This document shows, piece by piece, positions 53,208 to 61,822 of a DNA stretch of 64,000 bases. Source of the DNA: Prolixibacter bellariivorans ATCC BAA-1284. GTDB lineage: Bacteria; Bacteroidota; Bacteroidia; Bacteroidales; Prolixibacteraceae. A program made the translations under genes and the position numbers. The stretch lies in assembly GCF_000621705.1 (NCBI RefSeq), contig NZ_JHXO01000006.1, forward strand, positions 1 through 64,000, given 5' to 3'. The notes beneath the pieces were generated by a model. That model was not told the DNA's origin. It saw only the letters and a list, made by a program, of their open reading frames with translations, and did not search any database. How positions within the stretch are numbered: position 1 is the stretch's first letter; the number at the start of each line of letters is the position of its first letter.

Positions 53208-53705
53208 ATGGAAGCGAAAGAATCAGCATGGCTGAATGAGACAGAGAACCTTTTTCGTGAAAATCTGAAAGGTATATCGGAAAAGGATGTACGGTTTTAT
53301 CGACTGGAAGAGTTTTGGCGCAATGTTAAACGACTGGATGAATTCTCGGATGATTGTCCGGTTTGTCGGGAAATGCATGCAGAAGTAAGGGAAACCATTG
53401 CCGGAATGAACGACGCAGTAAAGCATCCTGGAAAAAGGAGGCGAAAGTTCGACCGTGCATTGTCAACGCTGGCATCACATATGACGGAGGAACACGGTTT
53501 CCTTCCACCTTATTATTATACATACCGGTGGTCGGCACTAGGTTTACCGGCAGGCGCTTTGGTTGGCGCGCTAGTTGATTTGGTGCTGTTTCATGGACAG
53601 AAATGGGGCTTTATTGTCGGTGGCACCATGATTGGAATGCTGATTGGTTACGTGCTTGGTGGTCGTAAAGACAATGACATGAGGGCGAAGAAGAAACTGT
53701 TGTAA
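53208..53705 (+). CDS. Small membrane protein with CxxC...HxxxxH motif
   Basis: This 165-residue protein is from a family I do not recognise. The first 100 residues are soluble and charged and hold CPVC (50-53), His57 and SHMTEEH (His91, His96), which together could bind zinc. Residues about 108-128 and 133-151 are two glycine-rich transmembrane helices (PAGALVGALVDL and GGTMIGMLIGYVLGG) joined by a short loop. A basic tail (RAKKKLL) follows. There is no signal peptide, so the motif domain is probably cytoplasmic. It stands alone between pnp and a peptidase gene. Confidence 0.8.
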   Translation: MEAKESAWLNETENLFRENLKGISEKDVRFYRLEEFWRNVKRLDEFSDDCPVCREMHAEVRETIAGMNDAVKHPGKRRRKFDRALSTLASHMTEEHGFLPPYYYTYRWSALGLPAGALVGALVDLVLFHGQKWGFIVGGTMIGMLIGYVLGGRKDNDMRAKKKLL

Positions 53706-53848
53706 GCATTCATTTTAGAAAATTACCAGATAACTAACCATTTTAATCCGTTTAAGTTGCAAAGAATTAAACCTTTGCGTATATTATGTGTTGTTGATTT
53801 ATACCAGACAGACTTAAATTGTTTAATAAATAATCTAATACCGAACTT

Positions 53849-55966
53849 GTGAAAGGGCTCACACTACTTGCAGGTCTGGCATTTTTCGCCATTTCCTGTA
53901 CCAACAATGAGAAAATCAAATATCCTGTGGCGCATAAAGACAATGTTGTTGATGATTACTTTGGTCATAAAGTAAGCGATCCGTATCGCTGGCTGGAAGA
54001 TGATAATTCGGAAGAAACGGCTAAATGGGTTAAAGCCGAGAACGAAGTGACGAACACGTTTCTGGCGAAGATTCCCTATCGGGATAGCATCCGTAAACAA
54101 TTGACCAACTTCTGGAATTATCCGAAATACTCGGCCCCTTTCAAGAGAGCAGGCAAGTACTTCTATTATAAGAACAATGGATTGCAAAACCAAAGTGTAC
54201 TCTATGTTCAGGATAATCTAAATGCTGAACCAAGAGTATTACTTGACCCCAATAAACTTTCCGATGACGGAACCGTGGCATTAAGTGCGGCGCGTGTTTC
54301 GAACGACGGAAAGTACCTGGCTTATTTTGTAGCCCGTTCGGGTTCCGACTGGAACGAAGGCTATGTGTTGGATATCAATAGCGGAGAGAAACTGTCGGAT
54401 CATTTGCAATGGATTAAATTCTCTGGTATTGGATGGGATGGTGACGGTTTCTATTATTCCAGGTATGCGAAACCGGAGGCTGGAGATGAGTTGAGTCAGT
54501 CAAATGAATATCATAAAGTATATTATCACCGGGTTGGAACTTCGCAGTCCGACGATAAGATGGTGTATGATACACCTGAGCATCCTAAGCGGTTATCAGA
54601 TATTAATGTAACAAGGGATGAGAAAATTCAATATCTGACCGAATACGAAGCATCCATCGGTAACTCACTTTATGTGAGGTTAAATAGCGATAAAAAGGCA
54701 GAATGGAAACCTGTTTATACTGCTTTTGACAAAGAGTTCCAGGTAGTTGATGATGTTGATGGACGATTACTGGTAATGACCAATTATAAAGCTCCGCGAT
54801 ACCGGTTGGTCAGTATCGATCCACAGCATCCGGAAGAGACCAATTGGGTGGAAACCATTCTGGAGTCTGATGATGTGTTAAGTAATGTATCGGTTGTTGG
54901 CGGTAAAATCTGCGCATCGTATATGAAAGACGCACATACGGTATTACAGTTGTTTCAGCCAGATGGAAAGCTAACGGGTAATATTGATTTGCCTGAAATC
55001 GGTAGTGCTTCCGTTTTGATTGGAGATAAAAATGACAATGAAGTATTTTACACCTTTGAGTCCTGGACTGTGCCGAACACCATTTATCAATATGACGTCG
55101 CAACCGGGCAGTCGAAAATATTCAGACAACCTGAGCTGAAGTTCAATCCAAATGATTTCGAAACAAAGCAGGTATTTTATGCCAGTAAGGATGGCACCAA
55201 AGTTCCGATGTTCATTTTCATGAAGAAAGGAACCAAACTGAATGGTACAAATCCAGCTCTTCTATATGGATATGGTGGCTTCAATATTAGCCTGACACCT
55301 TACTTTTCACCAGCGCGCATGGTTTTTCTTGAGCAGGGAGGTGTTTATGCAGTAGCCAATTTACGTGGAGGTGGCGAATATGGTGAGGCCTGGCATGAAG
55401 CAGGAACCAAAATGCATAAGCAAAATGTATTTGACGATTGCATTGGTGCAGGCGAGTATCTGGTCGAGAAGAAATATACCGACACGAACCATCTGGCACT
55501 GATGGGCGGTTCGAATGGCGGTTTGCTGGTTGGTGCTGTTATTAACCAACGCCCCGATTTATTCCGGGTGGCTATTCCGCAGGTAGGCGTTATGGATATG
55601 CTTCGATATAATAAGTTCACCATTGGTTGGTCGTGGGCTGGTGATTATGGAACCAGCAGCGATAGTGAGGAAATGTTCAAATACCTCTATGCCTATTCTC
55701 CTTATCACAATATTAAAAAAGGCGGCCACTATCCTGCCATTCTCGCATTGACTGCAGATCACGATGACCGCGTGGTTCCGGCACATACCTTTAAGTATAT
55801 GGCGCGGATGCAGGAATATAACGATGGCAAAAATCCAACGTTGGTGCGTATCGAAACAAAAGCAGGACACGGTGGTGGAAAACCAACGTCAAAGATAATA
55901 GATGAGTATACCGATATTTGGTCATTTGTGTTTTATGAAATGGGGGTTGAGCCAAAATTTAATTGA
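53849..55966 (+). CDS. Prolyl oligopeptidase (S9A), lipoprotein
   Basis: This 705-residue serine peptidase cleaves peptides after proline. It has a lipobox Cys at 17, so it is anchored in the periplasm or outer membrane. Residues about 70-430 form the seven-blade propeller. The alpha/beta-hydrolase domain carries the triad Ser555 (GGSNGGLL), Asp639 (ADHDDRVV) and His674 (KAGHGGGK). The start is GTG at 53849; no upstream ATG in frame keeps the signal peptide near the N-terminus. The length is normal. It is not clearly in an operon with the kinase gene, 51 bp downstream. Confidence 0.94.
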   Translation: MKGLTLLAGLAFFAISCTNNEKIKYPVAHKDNVVDDYFGHKVSDPYRWLEDDNSEETAKWVKAENEVTNTFLAKIPYRDSIRKQLTNFWNYPKYSAPFKRAGKYFYYKNNGLQNQSVLYVQDNLNAEPRVLLDPNKLSDDGTVALSAARVSNDGKYLAYFVARSGSDWNEGYVLDINSGEKLSDHLQWIKFSGIGWDGDGFYYSRYAKPEAGDELSQSNEYHKVYYHRVGTSQSDDKMVYDTPEHPKRLSDINVTRDEKIQYLTEYEASIGNSLYVRLNSDKKAEWKPVYTAFDKEFQVVDDVDGRLLVMTNYKAPRYRLVSIDPQHPEETNWVETILESDDVLSNVSVVGGKICASYMKDAHTVLQLFQPDGKLTGNIDLPEIGSASVLIGDKNDNEVFYTFESWTVPNTIYQYDVATGQSKIFRQPELKFNPNDFETKQVFYASKDGTKVPMFIFMKKGTKLNGTNPALLYGYGGFNISLTPYFSPARMVFLEQGGVYAVANLRGGGEYGEAWHEAGTKMHKQNVFDDCIGAGEYLVEKKYTDTNHLALMGGSNGGLLVGAVINQRPDLFRVAIPQVGVMDMLRYNKFTIGWSWAGDYGTSSDSEEMFKYLYAYSPYHNIKKGGHYPAILALTADHDDRVVPAHTFKYMARMQEYNDGKNPTLVRIETKAGHGGGKPTSKIIDEYTDIWSFVFYEMGVEPKFN

Positions 55967-56017
55967 CCCTTCGCAAATTATTGGATATCTTTCCCGGAAT
56001 TTTTACCCCGGGTTTGT

Positions 56018-56653
56018 ATGGATATAAGTTTTTTGGTCATAGAAGGTAATATTGGGTCCGGAAAGACCTCATTATCAAATCGGATAAGCGAGGATTTTCA
56101 GGCGAAACTGATTCTTGAGAAGTTTGCGGATAATCCGTTTTTGCCGAAATTCTATCAAGATCCGGAGCGGTTTTCTTTCCCTCTCGAGTTGTCCTTCCTG
56201 GCCGAACGGTATAATCAGTTGAAGCGGGAGCTTTCTGATCGCGATCTTTTTCACCAGTTGACGGTGGCCGATTACTTTTTTATGAAATCGCTGATTTTTG
56301 CTCAGAACACACTCGCCGAAGATGAATATCAGTTGTATCGTAAGTTCTTTGAAATCATATATGATAAACACCCCAAACCTGACTTGTATGTCTATCTTCA
56401 TCTTCCTGAGAATCGTTTGATTGAAAATATCAGGAAGCGAGGACGGGAATACGAACAGGAAATTGATGAAAAATATCTAAAAAAAATCAGTGAAGGATAT
56501 TTTCGCTTTTTCCGTCAGCAAAATGACTTCCCGATTGTTATTATAGATACCCGAAATATTGATTTCGTGGAAAGCCAGGCAGATTATGAAAAATTAATTG
56601 ACGTTATTTTTCATAAGTCCTATAATTTGGGGGTAAATAGAGTAATTTTATAA
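56018..56653 (+). CDS. Deoxynucleoside kinase
   Basis: This 211-residue kinase of the dNK/dGK family phosphorylates deoxynucleosides for salvage. The P-loop is EGNIGSGKTS (9-18). The family continues with EKFADNPFLPKFYQDPERF, and YVYLHLPENRLIENIRKRGR holds the lid arginines. The length is typical of bacterial dAK/dGK-like enzymes. Which nucleosides it uses cannot be told. It lies between the peptidase gene and the OmpA/TPR lipoprotein gene. Confidence 0.92.
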   Translation: MDISFLVIEGNIGSGKTSLSNRISEDFQAKLILEKFADNPFLPKFYQDPERFSFPLELSFLAERYNQLKRELSDRDLFHQLTVADYFFMKSLIFAQNTLAEDEYQLYRKFFEIIYDKHPKPDLYVYLHLPENRLIENIRKRGREYEQEIDEKYLKKISEGYFRFFRQQNDFPIVIIDTRNIDFVESQADYEKLIDVIFHKSYNLGVNRVIL

Positions 56654-56684
56654 TTAGATTCAATAATAAAAAACGTTCTAAAGC

Positions 56685-56715
56685 TTTTCTTAATTAACAA
56701 AAGATTTTACTTTTG
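56685..56715 (+). promoter_or_regulatory. Promoter of the OmpA/TPR lipoprotein gene
   Basis: TTTT at 56685-56688 and a perfect -7 box TACTTTTG at 56708-56715 are separated by 19 bp. The ATG is 46 bp downstream. Confidence 0.75.
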
Positions 56716-56761
56716 TGAAAAGTGTCGAACAATTGGTTTTGAAAATTAATAAAGGTTCATC

Positions 56762-58513
56762 ATGAAGAAAATCAATTTTAAGGCTGTTGCCGTATTCTTC
56801 GTTGGCGCGATGATGCTGTCAAGCTGTGCCAGTCTGCAGAAAATGAAGAAGAATGCCGATAAAATCAACTACACGGTTACTCCGGAAGTGCTTGTTGCAA
56901 AAGGTGGTAACGTTGACGTTGAGATTCAGGGTCGCATTCCTGAAAAATTCTTTAACAAGAAAGCTACTATTACGGCTACTCCCGTTCTGACTTACGAAGG
57001 TGGAGAAAAAGCTTATGCTCCTTACAAACTTCAGGGAGAGAAGGTAGAAGCTAATAACAAGGTGATTAGCTATACCAACGGTGGAACTTTCTCTTATAAA
57101 GGAACTGTTCCTTATGTAGACGGAATGCGTAAATCGGATTTGGTTGTGCGTATTACCGCTTCACAAGGAGACAAATCTTTGGATTTCGATCCGGTTAAGA
57201 TTGCTGACGGTGTAATTGCAACCTCAACATTGGTTAAAGACAAACCCGCATCAATCGTTGGTGTTGAGAAAGGAAAAAATACAACTGGTGTTTATGATCC
57301 GACCATTGATAAATTCCAGCGCGTTGTACCAGATGAATATAAAGCTGATTTGATGTACCTCATCAATAGCGCATATGTTCGCGGTTCTCAGCTGAAGAAA
57401 GAGGATATGGTGAAGCTGAACGAATACATCAAAGATGCGGCAGAGGCAGAACGCAAAGACCTGAAAGGTGTTGCTGTATCAGCATATGCTTCTCCTGATG
57501 GAACTGAGGCTTTCAATACGAAACTGGCTGAAAAACGTGAAGGAACTACCACAAAGGTTCTTGATAAGAAACTGAAGAAAGATAAAGTTGAAACGACAGT
57601 TACCGGAAAATACACTCCTGAAGACTGGGAAGGTTTTAAAGAACTGATGGAGAAATCCAACATCCAGGACAAAGAAATGATTCTGCGTGTTCTTTCGATG
57701 TATCAAGATCCGGAAGTTCGCGAGCGTGAGATTAAAAACCTGAGTGGCCCATTCCAGGAAATTGCTAAAACAATTCTTCCGAAACTGCGTCGTTCAAAAA
57801 TTATTGCCAGTGTTGATTTGATTGGTAAGACCGATGAAGAAATTGCTAATCTGGCTGACACCGATCCTTCAAAACTCAACCAGGCAGAATTGCTTTATGC
57901 TGCTTCACTTACTGAAGACCTGAATAAACAGAAAGCAATTTATACGAGTTTCACTCGTCAGTTCCCGGAAGATTGGCGTGGTTACAACGACCTTGGTGTT
58001 GTTGAAATGATGCAGGGTAATACCAGCGACGCTCAATCTAATTTCGCGAAAGCTGATAAACTGGATCCGAAAAATGCAATTGTTCAGAACAACTTAGGTG
58101 GTGTGGCTTTGGTGAACGGAGATCTGGATAAAGCACAGGAACTTTTCAGTGCAGCCAGTGGTGCCGGACAGGAAGTGAATTACAACCTGGGTACTGTAAG
58201 TATCTTGAAAGGTGACTACGACGCAGCTGTTAAATATTTTGGTGACGGAACGTGTGTCAATAAGGCTCTTGCTCAGATGCTTACCGATGATAACAACGGA
58301 GCACTCCGCACTTTGAACAACCTGAAAAAAGAATCTGCACTGGGTGATTACCTGAAAGCGATTATCGGTGCACGTACTGCCAAGACAACTCTGTTGTACG
58401 ATAGCCTGAAGGCTGCAGTGAACAAAGATGCCAAGTACAAAGATATTGCAAAGGTTGATCTGGAATTTGCGAAGTACTTCAACGACGAGCAGTTCAAGTC
58501 AATCGTAGAGTAA
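56762..58513 (+). CDS. OmpA-like/TPR lipoprotein
   Basis: This 583-residue lipoprotein has its lipobox Cys at 22. Residues about 40-155 are a beta-rich N-terminal part. A central segment (about 195-340) has the OmpA-type peptidoglycan pattern SAYASPDGTEAFNTKLAEKR, keeping the Asp and Arg that contact peptidoglycan. The C-terminal half (about 375-560) is made of TPR-like helices, for example YNDLGVVEMMQGNTSDAQSN and NNLGGVALVNGDLDKAQEL. Similar abundant cell-envelope lipoproteins occur across Bacteroidota. Its strong promoter suggests high expression. A role in linking the outer membrane to the wall is inferred. Confidence 0.85.
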   Translation: MKKINFKAVAVFFVGAMMLSSCASLQKMKKNADKINYTVTPEVLVAKGGNVDVEIQGRIPEKFFNKKATITATPVLTYEGGEKAYAPYKLQGEKVEANNKVISYTNGGTFSYKGTVPYVDGMRKSDLVVRITASQGDKSLDFDPVKIADGVIATSTLVKDKPASIVGVEKGKNTTGVYDPTIDKFQRVVPDEYKADLMYLINSAYVRGSQLKKEDMVKLNEYIKDAAEAERKDLKGVAVSAYASPDGTEAFNTKLAEKREGTTTKVLDKKLKKDKVETTVTGKYTPEDWEGFKELMEKSNIQDKEMILRVLSMYQDPEVREREIKNLSGPFQEIAKTILPKLRRSKIIASVDLIGKTDEEIANLADTDPSKLNQAELLYAASLTEDLNKQKAIYTSFTRQFPEDWRGYNDLGVVEMMQGNTSDAQSNFAKADKLDPKNAIVQNNLGGVALVNGDLDKAQELFSAASGAGQEVNYNLGTVSILKGDYDAAVKYFGDGTCVNKALAQMLTDDNNGALRTLNNLKKESALGDYLKAIIGARTAKTTLLYDSLKAAVNKDAKYKDIAKVDLEFAKYFNDEQFKSIVE

Positions 58514-58540
58514 GACTCAATTGAAAATATGTTCAGAAAC

Positions 58541-58573
58541 TATTCCGGAGTAGTGAGAGCTACTTCGGAATAG
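58541..58573 (+). terminator. Hairpin after the OmpA/TPR gene
   Basis: TATTCCGGAGTAG pairs with CTACTTCGGAATA (one G-T pair). There is no strong T tract after it. Confidence 0.6.
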
Positions 58574-58630
58574 AATTTCTGTATCTGCATTTTACAATCT
58601 ATTCTGGTAAAACCTTTATTTCTTTCAAAG

Positions 58631-58673
58631 AAAAAAGGTGGATTATCGTGTAAGAACACAATGAATCCACCTT
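58631..58673 (-). terminator. Terminator of the trmH/arcA pair (minus strand)
   Basis: AAGGTGGATT pairs with AATCCACCTT (58635-58644 and 58664-58673). On the minus strand it is followed by six T. Confidence 0.75.
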
Positions 58674-58698
58674 AAGATTGTTGTAATGTCCGGAGTAA

Positions 58699-59232
58699 TT
58701 ACCGGCGCATTTTATTGCAGATATCCCATAATACGATACCCGCACTCACCGAAATATTGAACGAGTGTTTGGTCCCGTATTGTGGGATTTCTATGTTTTC
58801 ATCACAGAGGTCGATGATTTTTTGTTGTACACCCTTCACTTCGTTGCCAAAAATCAAGGCAATTTTATCATTGGTAGTGCTTTCGAAATCAGTTAGTAAT
58901 ATACTGTTCTCGACTTGCTCTACTCCCACAATTTTATATCCTTCGCTTCTTAATTTTTGGACTGCTTCTTCGGTGTCTTTACAGTATTCCCAATCAATCG
59001 ATTTTTCTGCACCAATAGCTGTCTTGTGAATTTCTTTGTTGGGAGGAGTCGCTGTAATTCCACACAGGATGATTTTTTCGATACGAAGAGCATCCGATGT
59101 ACGGAATACCGATCCAACATTATTTCCGCTTCTTATATTGTCTAAAACGACAGTTACGGGGAGCTTGTCCGCCTCCTTGAATTCGTTGACGGACAGTCTG
59201 CCCAATTCACTGGTTTTCAGTTTTCTTGTCAT
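58699..59232 (-). CDS. TrmH/SpoU-family RNA methyltransferase
   Basis: This 177-residue SPOUT methyltransferase adds a 2'-O-methyl group to RNA ribose. Motif 1 is LDNIRSGNNVGSVFRTSDA (about 31-49), motif 2 is IALIFGNEVKGV and motif 3 is IPQYGTKHSFNISVSAGI. The knot-forming C-terminus is complete and no extra RNA-binding domain is present. The target, tRNA or rRNA, is not clear. It starts directly after the arcA stop and is probably cotranslated with it. Confidence 0.93.
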   Translation of the reverse strand: MTRKLKTSELGRLSVNEFKEADKLPVTVVLDNIRSGNNVGSVFRTSDALRIEKIILCGITATPPNKEIHKTAIGAEKSIDWEYCKDTEEAVQKLRSEGYKIVGVEQVENSILLTDFESTTNDKIALIFGNEVKGVQQKIIDLCDENIEIPQYGTKHSFNISVSAGIVLWDICNKMRR

Positions 59233-60504
59233 TTACCAATCTACTTTTTTCCGGCCAACCGGCATAGTCATACAGCGGGCGCCTCCACCTCCCCGGCTCA
59301 GTTCTGATCCGGCGATGGTGATTACGGCTTTCTTCGACGCATGAATATCGACCTTGTTTTCAATAATATCCTGAGCCTTAATGATGTCGTAACCATTTTT
59401 GCTCATCTCCTCAATCGTGTAGCTATTTCTTTCGTAGCCAATTACTTTACCAGGAGCAATGGAGAAGAAGTTCGCTCCACTGTGCCATTGCTCACGCTCC
59501 ATGGTCCACTCGTCTTTGGTTCCGCCGCACTGGATCGGTTTCATATCCATACCCACCTCTTTCATGGCTTGCAGCAGATCTTCGTGGAGTTTAATGCTGG
59601 TCACCTCACCGTTATCGATGGTAATGTGAATGGTCTGGTATTTATTGTTTCCCAGAATTAACGGAGCATAAACCATTACCTCGTCCTTGTTCAGGAAGGT
59701 GAAAGTCATATCCAGGTGGATGAACGATTCAGGCGTATGCGGTAATTCCTGCACAATAATGTGCTTTGTAGATGTTTTCTTCTCCTTGATAGATTCAATC
59801 AGGTAATCAATTCCCTGTGAAGTCGTGCGAACGCCTGTCCCAATCAGAATGACATCATCGCGCGCGATTTCAACATCGCCTCCTTCAATGCTTGTATGTG
59901 GGCTCGACGGTATGTTTTTAATGGGTACCATCGGATTGATGGTTTTAACCCCAAATATGGGATGGTCTTTAAAGATTGCCTCCATAATCAATGCTTCCCG
60001 GTCGCGTACCAGGCTGGCCATTTTCCCTATCAACACCTCATCATATACCGTCATTGAGGCATCGCGTGTGAATAAGAAGTTGTGCAAAGGACGAAGAGCA
60101 AAACGCTCTTTACTCAGGAATTTTGTGAGATTATCACGCTTTAAAATGGAGCCTTCGATCAATTGTCGCGCTAATTCATCTTCAGAGAGATCGTGTAGAG
60201 CACTTATTTCGCAAAAGGCTTCTTCACGTTCGCAGATGCGGTTGATAATGCGCTCTTTTGCATGAGAATTTTGGAGGGTTTGCGTCAGTAAATCTTTGAC
60301 TTCAAAGGTGTGGGCAACTTTTTCCAAAACACCTTTTAACTGAGCATATTCCTGCCTGGCAACTGATAGATTAAGTATGTCGCTGTAAAGGGCACGCTCG
60401 GCATTTTGAGGAGTCATATTCTCCACTTCCTGCCCGGGAGTATGTAAAATAACTCCCTCTAACTGTCCGATTTCCGATCTGACATCTACATTAAACTTTT
60501 TCAT
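59233..60504 (-). CDS. arcA: Arginine deiminase
   Basis: This 423-residue enzyme hydrolyses arginine to citrulline and ammonia. Active-site motifs are all present: NFLFTRDAS (about 142-150), SIEGGDVEIA, HLDMTFTF and the catalytic Cys in GGGGARCMTMP near the end. The length matches the family. In fermenters it works with ornithine carbamoyltransferase and carbamate kinase, but neither gene is in this window. It heads a two-gene unit with the TrmH gene. Arginine catabolism or acid/nitrogen response is inferred. Confidence 0.95.
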   Translation of the reverse strand: MKKFNVDVRSEIGQLEGVILHTPGQEVENMTPQNAERALYSDILNLSVARQEYAQLKGVLEKVAHTFEVKDLLTQTLQNSHAKERIINRICEREEAFCEISALHDLSEDELARQLIEGSILKRDNLTKFLSKERFALRPLHNFLFTRDASMTVYDEVLIGKMASLVRDREALIMEAIFKDHPIFGVKTINPMVPIKNIPSSPHTSIEGGDVEIARDDVILIGTGVRTTSQGIDYLIESIKEKKTSTKHIIVQELPHTPESFIHLDMTFTFLNKDEVMVYAPLILGNNKYQTIHITIDNGEVTSIKLHEDLLQAMKEVGMDMKPIQCGGTKDEWTMEREQWHSGANFFSIAPGKVIGYERNSYTIEEMSKNGYDIIKAQDIIENKVDIHASKKAVITIAGSELSRGGGGARCMTMPVGRKKVDW

Positions 60505-60666
60505 TGATGCTATAATAATGTTGTTGTGTCATTTGTGTTAATGTGAGGCAAATATAGTTAAATATGGGTGGACTGAATTTTGTGGGAAATATGTTTAGCA
60601 ATGTCTTTTATTGTACCATTTTCTTTTGTTGATTGTTATTTTTATACGGTAAAGAAGGAGGATGAG

Positions 60667-61254
60667 TTGAAAAAGTGGTTATACATTTTGGCGTTTTTAT
60701 TCCTTGCAGTATCCGCGGGTGGTCAGGTGGTTCTTATTCCTCCTGAATTGCCTGATTCACTGGCTGGGAGAGTTGATTCCATTCCTCACGTCCAACTCCA
60801 GCCAATTCGTGTAAAGCCACATAGCCGAAGGTATTACCGAAGGCAGCAACGCCGTTATTCCAGGCTGGTACTGATTGTTAAGAAGGTGTATCCAATGGCC
60901 AAATTGGCTGCAAAAAAACTGGAAGAGTACAACAAAGTTTATTTGACGTTGAAGACGGAACGACAGCGTAAAAAGTATATCAAACAGGTGCAGGAGGACC
61001 TGATGAATGAATATGGTGATGAGATAAAGCATATGAAAATTTCGGAAGGAAGAGTGCTGATGAAGTTGATTGATCGGGAGACAGGGCATTCATCCTATGC
61101 AATTATCAAAGAATTCCGGGGCGGTTTTACGGCGTTCTTCTGGCAAACGGTTGCCCGGCTTTTTGGAAACGATTTGAAGGTTCGTTACAATCCTTACGGT
61201 GAAGACTGGATGATTGAAAATATTGTACAACAAATCGATCAGGGAACGATATGA
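60667..61254 (+). CDS. DUF4294 protein with unusual TTG start
   Basis: This 195-residue protein starts at TTG 60667, placed 5 bp after a strong AAGGAGG. From there it has a clean signal peptide (MKKWLYILAFLFLAVSAGGQ). The reading frame continues upstream, but those residues are not signal-like. Residues about 55-190 fit DUF4294 (YYRRQQRRYSRLVLIVKKVYPMAKLAA), a Bacteroidota family of unknown function. A sharp Shine-Dalgarno site is uncommon in this phylum and decides the start. Its end overlaps the thpR start by 4 bp (ATGA), so the genes are coupled. Confidence 0.85.
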   Translation: MKKWLYILAFLFLAVSAGGQVVLIPPELPDSLAGRVDSIPHVQLQPIRVKPHSRRYYRRQQRRYSRLVLIVKKVYPMAKLAAKKLEEYNKVYLTLKTERQRKKYIKQVQEDLMNEYGDEIKHMKISEGRVLMKLIDRETGHSSYAIIKEFRGGFTAFFWQTVARLFGNDLKVRYNPYGEDWMIENIVQQIDQGTI

Positions 61255-61814
61255 GCAAACGCACTTTCATTGCCATATCAATTCGTCCGGAAGAAAAGTT
61301 GCTGGCCTTTATCCGTGAGTTACAGGGAGAGTTGCCTAAAAGTCGCATTAATTGGGTTAACCCGGCTACCATGCATTTGACATTGCGTTTTTTAGGAAAC
61401 ACCACGAAGGAACAAATTGGACAAATTCTGAAAGATGCGCCAGGTTTGTTCAATCGACAGAATTCTTTCGAAATTGAGCTGAAAGGATTTGGCAAGTTTG
61501 GTTCGGGACTGAATCCAAAAGTCCTTTGGATTGGATTAGGAGAAAACGACGCGCTGTCTGAACTTGCCCATGAAGTTGAAATAATGGCACAAAATGCCGG
61601 TTTCGTCGGCGAGGCGCGGGATTTTCGTCCGCACCTGACACTGGGCCGTGTTAAATGGCTAAAAGAAGCCGAAAATTTAAAAAAGAAGCTCGAAGCTTAT
61701 CGTGATGCTACGTTCCAGCTTATGATGATAAAAGAGGTAGTTTTCTACGAAAGCATTCTGAAGCCGGCAGGGCCAATCTACCGTTCTATTCAGAAGTTTC
61801 CGCTTGTAGACTAA
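61251..61814 (+). CDS. thpR: RNA 2',3'-cyclic phosphodiesterase
   Basis: This 187-residue protein of the 2H phosphoesterase family (LigT/ThpR) has both catalytic HxT motifs: MHLTLRFLG (about 42-50) and PHLTLGRVK (about 127-135). It opens 2',3'-cyclic phosphates in RNA or tRNA fragments. The length is normal. It overlaps the DUF4294 gene by 4 bp and ends 9 bp before the convergent sugar-transferase gene. Confidence 0.94.
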   Translation: MSKRTFIAISIRPEEKLLAFIRELQGELPKSRINWVNPATMHLTLRFLGNTTKEQIGQILKDAPGLFNRQNSFEIELKGFGKFGSGLNPKVLWIGLGENDALSELAHEVEIMAQNAGFVGEARDFRPHLTLGRVKWLKEAENLKKKLEAYRDATFQLMMIKEVVFYESILKPAGPIYRSIQKFPLVD

Positions 61815-61822
61815 ATGTCGTT

